Positions 35,424 to 43,949 of a stretch of 64,000 bases of DNA are shown here, piece by piece (positions within the stretch are counted from its first letter, which is position 1; each line of letters starts with the position of its first letter). This DNA comes from CBDAUN01 sp965200645 (GTDB lineage: Bacteria > Pseudomonadota > Gammaproteobacteria > Arenicellales > JAJDZL01): contig CBDAUN010000002.1 in NCBI GenBank assembly GCA_965200645.1, forward strand, positions 124,001 to 188,000, in the 5' to 3' direction. The notes under the pieces are model-generated. The model did no database searches. It was not told the origin of the DNA and was given only the letters and a program-made list of their open reading frames with translations. The translations under genes were made by a program, and so were the position numbers.

Positions 35424-36463
35424 CCATCGAAGGCGTCTCAAAGTCCTACGGACAGGAGCAAGTCATACATGGTGTCAACCTAATGGTAAATTCTGGCGAG
35501 TTTGTTGTATTCGTTGGTCCTTCTGGTTGCGGAAAATCCACACTGTTGCGCATGATTGCCGGGCTTGAGGAAATTTCACAAGGGGAGATTTCAATCGGAG
35601 ACCGAGTCGTTAATGAGGTCGCACCCTCAAAGAGGGGAGTCGCCATGGTTTTTCAAACTTATGCTCTGTACCCTCATATGACGGTTTACAACAACATGGC
35701 ATTTGGTCTGAAGCAGGTCAAGACTCCGAAAGATGAAATTGATCAACGCGTACGTGATGCCGCTACTGCGTTGCATCTAACAGAATATCTCAATCGTTCA
35801 CCTCGAGAGCTATCGGGTGGTCAGCGTCAGCGAGTTGCGATTGGCAGAGCGATTGTTAGAGAACCGCGTGTTTTTCTTTTTGACGAACCGCTTTCGAACC
35901 TCGATGCTGCTTTGCGTGTTCAAACCAGATTGGAAATAGCTCGGCTACACCAGCGGTTGGATGCGACGATGATTTATGTGACTCACGATCAGGTTGAAGC
36001 GATGACATTAGCAGACCGAATTGTGGTGTTGCGTGACGGTCGAATCGAGCAGGTGGGTTCGCCAGTTGAATTGTATGAGACACCGGACAATACGTTTGTC
36101 GCCCAATTCATCGGTAGCCCTAAAATGAACTTTTTTTCTACGAACGATTTGGCTAATAGCGCTCCGACCAGACTAAAGTTGCTTCATCCTGAAAGACATA
36201 TAATTGGCATTCGGCCTGAGCATTTGCGTATCTGCAACTATGATGATGCGCTTATTTCTGCAAAGCTGGAACTTGTGGAAAACTTGGGCGAATATGTACT
36301 CGCGCACATGCAGGTTGAAAACGGAACTGAATTTATCGTTAAGTTGGACAAGTTGCCTGCGCATTCGGGGGATGGTAGATTGAGTTTCACCGCCGACGAA
36401 TCACTGATTCATCAATTTGACCAAAGTTCGGGAAAATGCATCACCGCTGAGGGCTATTCCTAG
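35411..36463 (+). CDS. smoK: Polyol ABC transporter ATP-binding protein (MalK/SmoK type)
   Basis: A 350-residue ATPase. Walker A is GPSGCGKST near residue 38, the signature LSGGQRQRVAIGRA near 136 and Walker B VFLFDEPLSNLDA. The C-terminal 120 residues form the TOBE regulatory region (IGIRPEHLRI). It energises SmoF/SmoG. The start lies inside the end of mtlK. Such ATPases can serve more than one sugar permease. Confidence 0.92.
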   Translation: MAGVTIEGVSKSYGQEQVIHGVNLMVNSGEFVVFVGPSGCGKSTLLRMIAGLEEISQGEISIGDRVVNEVAPSKRGVAMVFQTYALYPHMTVYNNMAFGLKQVKTPKDEIDQRVRDAATALHLTEYLNRSPRELSGGQRQRVAIGRAIVREPRVFLFDEPLSNLDAALRVQTRLEIARLHQRLDATMIYVTHDQVEAMTLADRIVVLRDGRIEQVGSPVELYETPDNTFVAQFIGSPKMNFFSTNDLANSAPTRLKLLHPERHIIGIRPEHLRICNYDDALISAKLELVENLGEYVLAHMQVENGTEFIVKLDKLPAHSGDGRLSFTADESLIHQFDQSSGKCITAEGYS

Positions 36464-36536
36464 AATAGGACAGTTCTCCTTTATTGCGTTTGCAAAAGAC
36501 TCTGCTGTGTAGTGTAGTTCGGAACGGGAAAACCAC

Positions 36537-37481
36537 ATGTACCTCGTCTGTGGCGAATCATTATTCGATGTATTCCTTGATGGTGAAGACACTACAGGTG
36601 GACTTCATTTTGCAGCCCGTTGCGGAGGTTCACCATTCAATGTGGCAATTGGAATCGCTCGGTTAGGTGGTAAGGCAGCACTGCTATCCGGTATCGCCCG
36701 AGATATGCTGGGTGAACATCTGATAAGGACGCTGGAAAAAGAGTCGGTGTCGACTGAGTACCTGATTCGTCCGAAAGGACATACAACTTTGAGTCTTGTT
36801 GGTGTCGACCGGCTAGGTCAGCCACATTACACATTCTATGGCTTGGGATCTGCAGATTGCAATGTCACCGAAAGAGACTTGCCGGAGATCGGGTCAAAAA
36901 TAACTGGGCTTCACTTTGGGTCGTACTCTTTAGTTGTCCCACCAGGAAGTGACTCCTATTTAACGTTTGCAAAAATCTCTAAGGATTTGTTCGTCTCAAT
37001 CGACCCAAACGTTCGAACCACAGTGGAGCCGGATCGTCAAGTGTGGAAGTCACGAATTAGCCAATTTGCTTCCTGTGTCGATCTGCTGAAGATGAGCATG
37101 GAAGATTTTCGCACACTGTATCCAAACACCCAACCTAGACGCAAGGCGAAGCAATGGATTGCTTCAGGTGTCAAGCTGGTAATCTTGACCGATGGAGCTA
37201 ACCGAGTGTCAGCTTGGAGCCAAAATGCTTCCGTTGTACGAATTATGCCGAGTCCTATAAAGGTCGTCGACACGGTTGGAGCTGGTGACAGTTTTCAGGC
37301 AGCTCTACTCACCAAACTATGGGAGGATGGTGGTGGCTATCCCAAAGCCGCCATCAAATCAATTGACGAAGCCCGACTGAGAGAACTGCTGCAATTTGCA
37401 GTGGACTGTGCTCTGATTACCTGTCAGCGTCGTGGTGCAGACCTTCCTCATCGCGAAGATCTTACCGGCAAAATCAAATAA
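36537..37481 (+). CDS. PfkB-family sugar kinase, probable fructokinase
   Basis: A 314-residue ribokinase-fold kinase. The start MYLVCGESLFDVF, the GGSPFNVAIGIARLGG segment near residue 30 and the catalytic DTVGAGDSFQAALL near residue 245 are seen. In the operon it would phosphorylate the ketose made by MtlK and the SDR. Fructokinase is favoured by the gene order (smoEFG, SDR, mtlK, smoK, kinase), which resembles the Rhodobacter sorbitol operon. It starts 73 bp after smoK and its 3' end overlaps ald by 8 bp, convergent. Confidence 0.85.
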   Translation: MYLVCGESLFDVFLDGEDTTGGLHFAARCGGSPFNVAIGIARLGGKAALLSGIARDMLGEHLIRTLEKESVSTEYLIRPKGHTTLSLVGVDRLGQPHYTFYGLGSADCNVTERDLPEIGSKITGLHFGSYSLVVPPGSDSYLTFAKISKDLFVSIDPNVRTTVEPDRQVWKSRISQFASCVDLLKMSMEDFRTLYPNTQPRRKAKQWIASGVKLVILTDGANRVSAWSQNASVVRIMPSPIKVVDTVGAGDSFQAALLTKLWEDGGGYPKAAIKSIDEARLRELLQFAVDCALITCQRRGADLPHREDLTGKIK

Positions 37482-38586
37482 CTTCAGAAGCCGGGTAGTA
37501 GTCGTAATTTAAATCATTAGCCACTTGTTCATAAGTTATCTTGCCTTGACAGACGTTGAGTCCGGCCAATAGATGTGGATTACCGGTCAACGCAGATTTA
37601 TACCCCTTGTCTGCAATGCTGATCACATGCGGCAAAACGACATTGTTGAGTGCATAGGTTGAAGTGTGCGGAACGGCTCCCGGCATGTTTGTGACGCAAT
37701 AATGAACGACATCATGAACAAGATATGTCGGGTTTGAGTGAGTGGTTGGCCGAGCAGTTTCCATGCAGCCACCCTGATCAATGGCAACATCGACAACAAC
37801 AGACCCTGGATGCATGTTCTTAATCATATCTTCTGTTACAATCCGTGGTGCCTGAGCTCCTGGAATCAATACAGCACCGATTACCATGTCAGCATTTTGC
37901 AAGTGCTTTTCCAGTGACTCTTGAGTGGAAAAAACTGCATTGGTAGAGCGTCCAAATTGCTTCCAATGACTATCCAGAACGGTGGTATTTCGATCAAAAA
38001 CCCACACGTCAGCACCCATCCCCACTGCAATATGGGTTGCATGTGTGCCTACGACTCCGCCGCCGATTACCACAACCTTTGCGGGGTCAACACCGGGAAC
38101 TCCACCTAACAGAACGCCGCGGCCGCCATGTACTCGTTCCAGACACCAAGCACCTTCCTGTACGGCCATTCGACCGGCCACTTTTGACATTGGAGCAAGA
38201 ATTGGAAGCCCACCTTGTTCCGAAGTAACAGTTTCGTATGCTATGCACACAGCACCACTATTTACCAAGTCTCGTGTTTGGTCGGGGTCTGGAGCAAGGT
38301 GTAGGTAGGTGAATAGTACCTGACCCTCACGCAACATCTTACGCTCTGGTTCCAGCGGCTCCTTCACCTTCACAATCAGTTCTGCAGTATCAAAAACTTC
38401 CTTGGGAGTTTGGACTACGCTTGCACCTACCTTTCGATAGTCATCATCGTTAGCGTGAATTCCATTGCCAGCATTGGTTTCTACAATAATTTGATGGCCT
38501 CGCTCGACCAGTTCTCGCACGCTGCCGGGAGCAAGACCAACGCGATATTCATCGACTTTAGTTTCTTTTGGAACTCCGATTTTCAC
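37474..38586 (-). CDS. ald: Alanine dehydrogenase
   Basis: A 370-residue NAD enzyme, the usual Ald length. Seen are MKIGVPKETKVDEYRVGL at the start, FTYLHLAPD with the catalytic His near residue 95, VVVIGGGVVGTHA (NAD site near 170) and VVDVAIDQGG with the catalytic Asp near 270. It deaminates L-alanine to pyruvate and ammonium. It lies divergent from the omega-aminotransferase, whose reaction consumes pyruvate and yields alanine, so the two form an amino-group relay. Confidence 0.96.
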   Translation of the reverse strand: MKIGVPKETKVDEYRVGLAPGSVRELVERGHQIIVETNAGNGIHANDDDYRKVGASVVQTPKEVFDTAELIVKVKEPLEPERKMLREGQVLFTYLHLAPDPDQTRDLVNSGAVCIAYETVTSEQGGLPILAPMSKVAGRMAVQEGAWCLERVHGGRGVLLGGVPGVDPAKVVVIGGGVVGTHATHIAVGMGADVWVFDRNTTVLDSHWKQFGRSTNAVFSTQESLEKHLQNADMVIGAVLIPGAQAPRIVTEDMIKNMHPGSVVVDVAIDQGGCMETARPTTHSNPTYLVHDVVHYCVTNMPGAVPHTSTYALNNVVLPHVISIADKGYKSALTGNPHLLAGLNVCQGKITYEQVANDLNYDYYPASEVI

Positions 38587-39028
38587 TTCATTTCCCTGTT
38601 GTAGTTTTAATTATTTAATTCCAACTTCCCTGTTGTTAAGATTCAGCTAGCGAATTAGCAGATGTTGAGTCAGGAATGGATTGGTTTTAAATAGGTTCCA
38701 AGTACTATCGTATTTCAGTACGATGGCTTGGACAAAATATTTTAATCATCTTTGCTGTGATTCACGTATTTCTTTCTTGTGAAGCCTACAATTGAAACGC
38801 TATCTTCCATTCTAAATTGCATAGTTTAACGGCACATTAGTCAAAACAATAGAGCGACAAATTGCTCTCCCAGTTCTACCACATAACAAGTTGACTTGGC
38901 ATATTATTGAAGTTGTTTATAGTCAGGTCAACCTGAGCATATTTTTTGAAATAAGTAGCGTTAATAAGCATCTTGACTTCATCAAGCGAATTGTTTACCA
39001 ACACTCAGTTTAGGAACTGATCAGCACC
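38587..39028. promoter_or_regulatory. Divergent promoter region of ald and the aminotransferase
   Basis: A 442-bp stretch with no gene. An imperfectly spaced palindrome TCAGGT-CA-ACCTGA at 38923-38936, about 95 bases before the aminotransferase ATG, is a plausible regulator site. No regulator gene is adjacent. Confidence 0.45.
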
Positions 39029-40351
39029 ATGCAGTATGCCTCCGAAATTCTTGAAAATCACTGGATGCCATTTACCAGTAACCGAGACTTCAAAGCCAAT
39101 CCTCGCTTTGTTTCACGCGGCGAAGGTGTGTATTTGTTTACCCCAGAAGGTAGGCGGATAATTGATGGTTCTTCGGGATTGTTTTGCTGTGCAGCAGGGC
39201 ATAGCCGCCAGGAAATAGCAGACGCCGTTCATCAACAACTACTGGAACTGGCGTACACGGCGCCGTTTCAACTCGGACACGAATCATCCTTCCATCTTGC
39301 GAGCAAGTTGTCAAAGATTACTCCCGATGGCATGAACAGGATTTTCTTCGTTAACTCGGGGTCCGAATCAATCGACACTGCCATAAAGATTGCACTTGCC
39401 TATCATCATGCTCGCAAAGAAGGACAACGTCAACGCTTTGTGTCCCGAGAACGAGCTTACCATGGGGTAAATATTGGCGGAACAGCGTTGAGTGGAATGG
39501 TGAAGAATCGTGAGATATTTGGTCTTGGGATGATCGGCGTAGCCCATATGCGGCATACATGGTTACCAGAAAATCGATTTGCTCAGGGGCAACCAGAATC
39601 AGGTGCTTTTCTTGCGGATGATTTGGAACGAATTGTGCATAACTTCGGAGCCAAAACCATAGCAGCTTGTGTTGTAGAACCGATAGCAGGGTCAACTGGA
39701 TGCCTGGTTCCTCCTTTGGGATATCTGCAAAGACTGCGAGAAATCTGTGACGAGTATGGGATATTGTTGGTATTTGACGAAGTAATCTGTGGGTTCGGTC
39801 GAACCGGTGAGCCGTTTGCTTCGCAAAGTTTTGATGTTGTTCCGGACGTGATGACTATGGCAAAGGCATTGACCAATGCCGCGCAACCCATGGGCGCCGT
39901 GGCTGTTTCCGAAGAGGTTTATGACACAATTGTCGATTCGGCTTCGGGTCCCGGTGTCGAATTCTTTCACGGTTATACCTATTCGGGTCATCCAGCGGCT
40001 TGTGCGGCGGGACTGGCTACATTGGATATCTATGAAAACGAAAATTTATTTAACAGGGCTGCTGAACTTTCCGATTATTTTCAAAGTGCCATGTTCTCGC
40101 TACAGAAGTTTCCCCAAGTACTGGATATTCGAGGGTATGGATTGCTTGCCGGATTTGATCTTCAATCCGATTCAGCGCCAGGTGTGGCTGGGTTGAATTT
40201 TCAAAAACAGTTATTTCACAATGGCATGCATGCTAAGGCCACGGGGGATGCTTTAATCATTGCACCACCGCTAATTTCAGAACGAAAGCACATAGACGAA
40301 ATGTGCGAGGTGCTCAAACAAACCTTAAACGACACTGCGAATTTAGCGTAA
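39029..40351 (+). CDS. Omega-amino acid:pyruvate aminotransferase (beta-alanine or taurine type)
   Basis: A 440-residue class III PLP enzyme. It closely follows Pseudomonas beta-alanine:pyruvate transaminase: HWMPFTSNRDFKANPRFV near residue 11, FVNSGSESIDTAIK near 108, RAYHGVNIGGTALSGM near 143, VFDEVICGFGRTG near 250 and AKALTNAAQPMGA with the cofactor Lys near 280. It moves an omega-amino group to pyruvate, making alanine for Ald. Substrate could be beta-alanine (mmsA is at 44 kb), taurine or hypotaurine (xsc/pta at 23 kb). Confidence 0.88.
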   Translation: MQYASEILENHWMPFTSNRDFKANPRFVSRGEGVYLFTPEGRRIIDGSSGLFCCAAGHSRQEIADAVHQQLLELAYTAPFQLGHESSFHLASKLSKITPDGMNRIFFVNSGSESIDTAIKIALAYHHARKEGQRQRFVSRERAYHGVNIGGTALSGMVKNREIFGLGMIGVAHMRHTWLPENRFAQGQPESGAFLADDLERIVHNFGAKTIAACVVEPIAGSTGCLVPPLGYLQRLREICDEYGILLVFDEVICGFGRTGEPFASQSFDVVPDVMTMAKALTNAAQPMGAVAVSEEVYDTIVDSASGPGVEFFHGYTYSGHPAACAAGLATLDIYENENLFNRAAELSDYFQSAMFSLQKFPQVLDIRGYGLLAGFDLQSDSAPGVAGLNFQKQLFHNGMHAKATGDALIIAPPLISERKHIDEMCEVLKQTLNDTANLA

Positions 40352-40493
40352 AGATATTACGGTTTGACTGATTTAGAAGCGCTCAAATTAAGAGTGGTTT
40401 AGCGAAGGGTACGAGTCGCAATATTCTCCGCATAATTTCAAATTTCAGGCTGTTAAAACCAATTTCGGTAAATCAGCACAGAACACAGCAGCG

Positions 40494-41543
40494 ATGCTTA
40501 CTACCTGCATAGGGGCGTATCCCAAACCTCCATATCTTAAGTTGCCGGACTGGTTCAATTTGCCAGCGGGACCAGACACTTCTGATCCGACTAGTTCTTG
40601 GGCAGTTGCTCTTGATGCGATGGGAGATTCGGCAGATCAATTGATTGCCGATGCTACTCGACAAGCCGTCACTGACCAAGTAAAGGCTGGAATTGATATA
40701 CCCAGTGATGGCGAGATTCAGCGAGAAAACTATATTCACTATCACTGTCGTCATATTGAGGGGATAGATTTCACGAATTTGACTGAGCGTTTGGTCAGAG
40801 GTGTTTACTCTGCCAAGTTACCGACTATTCACAAGCGAGTGCAAGCACGTGACAAGGGATTCTTGGTTAAGGACTGGAAACTCGCACAATCCTTTACTGA
40901 CCGACCAGTGAAAATTACTTTGCCAGGTCCGATGACAATCGCTGATACCAATGCCAACGAATTCTACGGATCCGAAAGAGAACTTGGTGCGGACCTGGCA
41001 GATGTACTTAATGAGGAAGTCAGGGCATTATCTGATGCGGGGTGTCGAAACATACAAGTGGACGAACCGGTGTTTGCCAGGAAGCCAGAATTCGCACTGA
41101 AGTTCGGTATAGAAAATCTCGAACGTATTTTTCATGGAGTGGGCAAGGATGTTCAGCGCACTATGCATATGTGCTGTGGATACCCGGATGCCTTGGATCG
41201 AGAAGATTATCCGAAAGCGAACAGGCAGGCTTATTTTCAGATTGCCGGTGCCGTCAATGACTCTTGTGTTGACGTCGTTTCGATTGAAGATGCGCATCGA
41301 CACAATGATTTATCTTTGCTTGAGTTGATTCCGGACACCTGTGTAATTTTGGGTTTGGTCGCAATTGCGAAGAGTCGTATAGAAACGGTGGAAGAAATAG
41401 CCGGTCGAATTGAACAGGCTCTCGGACATATTGACTCAGAGCGTCTGATTGCAGCACCTGATTGCGGATTGGGTTTGTTGGGTAGGGAATTGGCTTTGGC
41501 TAAATTGAGAAATCTCACCACAGCAGCGCATTCGCAAATTTGA
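40494..41543 (+). CDS. Core-MetE-like protein (cobalamin-independent methionine synthase C-terminal domain)
   Basis: A 349-residue protein made only of the catalytic barrel of MetE; the N-terminal domain of the 750-residue enzyme is absent. Zinc ligands are visible: H-x-C in MHMCCGYP near residue 223, Glu in VVSIEDAH near 262 and Cys in APDCGLGLL near 322. Such short forms include core MetE enzymes with other methyl donors, and alkyl-CoM transferases. It follows the aminotransferase by 142 bp. Methyl donor and acceptor are unknown. Confidence 0.82.
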   Translation: MLTTCIGAYPKPPYLKLPDWFNLPAGPDTSDPTSSWAVALDAMGDSADQLIADATRQAVTDQVKAGIDIPSDGEIQRENYIHYHCRHIEGIDFTNLTERLVRGVYSAKLPTIHKRVQARDKGFLVKDWKLAQSFTDRPVKITLPGPMTIADTNANEFYGSERELGADLADVLNEEVRALSDAGCRNIQVDEPVFARKPEFALKFGIENLERIFHGVGKDVQRTMHMCCGYPDALDREDYPKANRQAYFQIAGAVNDSCVDVVSIEDAHRHNDLSLLELIPDTCVILGLVAIAKSRIETVEEIAGRIEQALGHIDSERLIAAPDCGLGLLGRELALAKLRNLTTAAHSQI

Positions 41544-41655
41544 GTTCCTCACCAAAAACACCCGCAGCCGTGTGTGTCCGGCTACTACGTCAGTATGAAT
41601 CACCATGACCACTCAGCACAAACAAATCTTCATTGAACAGTGAGGCTTAGATTCT

Positions 41656-42843
41656 TTACGGCCGAAGTTCATTCGAATATCTAGGAGTGAACGCTATAGG
41701 AGTCATAGAGACGTCATTGATCTTATCGATCTCATATGTCTCAGTTTGAACATTGTCTGCTTGCACAGCATGCAACAGCACATCGCCAGTTTTTGTCTTC
41801 CGAAATGAGTATGGTTCGATAGTTTTGAGACTTCTATTGCCACGCTCATCGGTATAGTCCAGTTTCACACATAATTGACTACTTCCGGCAAATCGAACTA
41901 CTTCTAGTGAGTTGCCACTCCTTGTTGTAAGTCCGAGTCGACCATAAGGTGGTTGATAAGCTAGCCCACTTTTTGAAATCGTTCCAAGTGGTGCACTTCT
42001 TTGTATCGCATCCCCATCAAACCAACTGAAAAATTCTGGCAAACTATTCCAGTAAGCCTCTAAATTAGGTACTGCAGGAAGCTGTCGTATCAACATGCGT
42101 TCCCAGTTACGTCGCAATCTAGACTCCAAAACCATTACATCCGCATACGTTGGAATGTCTTTATCTACATACGCACGCTTTTTTGCCAGAATTTTTCGAA
42201 TGTCTGATGCTGCTGATACAGAGTCATGTCGAAATAAGTTAATGACATCGTACAAATCCCTTGGTAGACACCTATTTGCAAGGGCGCTAATTTTTTCGGC
42301 GAAGATTTCTTACAGACTATAACAATTAATGAAAGTTCCGTCCGGTATCTCGTCTGAATAAGGATGAAAAATGGTTCGCCGTTCTGGCGGCGTTACCAGT
42401 ACCTCATCTGCTGTCAAATTCAATTTTATTTTGGGATTACTCTTCTTACCCTCGGCGAAGTGGCTCTTGAAGTAGACCCTCCCTTGGCAAAAGATTCTGT
42501 TATCTGGATTGGTGTAGGTTTCGAATCTGTGCCTGTCGGTCGAAAGTATTATGTCTGCTTCCTTTTCCAACCACTCGGAAACTAAAGTGAATCGCTCGAT
42601 CAACAGTGCTTCATCCACCAGACTATTGTCTCGAAGCGTAAAGTCTAAGTCCTCGGAGTACCTATAGGTTTCGAAAAAGCATTTCTTTAGGCAGGTACCA
42701 CCTTTAAAGACTACTGACTGAGACCGAACAGGGTTACTAGATATGGCAGCAACCACCCAACCTAATATGTAGTCTTATTCTATGGTATTTGGACTTATAC
42801 CTGTCTCTCGAGCGATTAAGTAAATTTCATTTCTTTCAATCAT
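41656..42843 (-). pseudogene. AbiEii-type nucleotidyltransferase toxin gene with two in-frame stops
   Basis: The frame runs from an ATG at 42843, directly after the AbiEi stop, to 41656. It reads IERNEIYLIARETG, then a TAA in place of the Lys in the conserved E-K-D-Y motif (TIE-stop-DYILGW, near 42773). The nucleotidyltransferase motif VVFKGGTCLKKCFF and RYSEDLDFTL are intact. A second TAA at 42312-42310 sits where YSLEEIFAEKI would have Glu. The rest (EIFAEKISALANRCLPRDLYDVINLF) stays in the same frame. Both stops are single-base changes from the expected codon. AbiEii transfers NMP to tRNA ends and causes abortive infection. Confidence 0.85.
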
Positions 42844-43662
42844 TTAAGTTAGCCAGGACTTGAAGTCAACCATGTATTTGGGAACCCATAAATTCCAACG
42901 TGTAACCAATTTATCATCCCTTTCTAGATAATTGTCGAGAATCGCGTAACCCGATGTGATGTGCTTTCTGCACTCAGCTACAAATGAAGAATTAAACTCA
43001 AGCAATTCTGCAAAAAATCCTAGTTTTTTGAAAAGAGCACCATTTTTAAACTTAATGGCACAGTCGAGCAATGCGTCATAATCACTGGGTCTGCCATACA
43101 CCTTTCTAAATTCATTCAAACAGTGAGTCACGTGTTGCAAACCCCCGCCTAATCCCAGATCATTAATACAATCTAGAAGGGTTTTGTATGGGTCAGAAAT
43201 TAAATACTGCCTATGCTCCCACCTTCTAGTTTCAGTACCAAATATATGTCGTTTAGGAATATACCTAACATTGAATCTGACCCCTCCCCGAGTGTGATGA
43301 CCATAGGAAACTCTCCTGCTGGTAAGTACGCATATAGAATGGAACATCTGTTCGGTCAGGTCCCAATCTTCCAATGCACTAAAGCCACCCACATATCCTG
43401 GCTCATATAACTCGGGAACAAGTATACAGGGATCATCAAGGACTTGATCATATCCGAGTGCCCAAGGCAGTATGGGAACATATAGTCCATGTGCGACACG
43501 TCGGATTAATCCTTGATTGTGCCAACCCGCTAGCAGTCTAGACGCATGCTGCCGACTTATCTTCAGCGCACGCATCGTATCGTCAACTCGAATCGTACTG
43601 CCGCCTGTTGCACGACTGACAGCGGCAAGTCGCTCTTGTCTGGTTGAAGGGTTAAATGACAT
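42844..43662 (-). CDS. AbiEi antitoxin / transcriptional repressor
   Basis: A 272-residue protein with an N-terminal winged helix (MRALKISRQHASRLLAGWHNQGLIRRVAHGLYV, residues 29-62), followed by the AbiEi C-terminal domain. AbiEi neutralises AbiEii and represses the operon. The ORF is intact while its toxin gene is broken, consistent with a decaying type IV toxin-antitoxin system. The 287 bp upstream are AT-rich and shared with mmsA. Confidence 0.82.
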   Translation of the reverse strand: MSFNPSTRQERLAAVSRATGGSTIRVDDTMRALKISRQHASRLLAGWHNQGLIRRVAHGLYVPILPWALGYDQVLDDPCILVPELYEPGYVGGFSALEDWDLTEQMFHSICVLTSRRVSYGHHTRGGVRFNVRYIPKRHIFGTETRRWEHRQYLISDPYKTLLDCINDLGLGGGLQHVTHCLNEFRKVYGRPSDYDALLDCAIKFKNGALFKKLGFFAELLEFNSSFVAECRKHITSGYAILDNYLERDDKLVTRWNLWVPKYMVDFKSWLT

Positions 43663-43949
43663 GATCTATTTAAAAAATAAAAAAATACCGAATGAAAGAG
43701 TTTATTACTTCATTTCATATCAAACTAGACAATATCATATTAAATATACATATAAATGAGAGTTTAATGTATTTTAATATAGTAATAGAATTTACTATAA
43801 ATCAGCAAAAAGTGTTGAATATTGACAGTGTTTGGAGGGGCCAGCCAATTTCAAGAAACATCTGGGTGTCAATCGATTAATCGCCATTTGATATACTTTT
43901 ACCATTCGACCCAACTTTAAATCTGCGAGCCCGTAAGGGGTGATTGACT

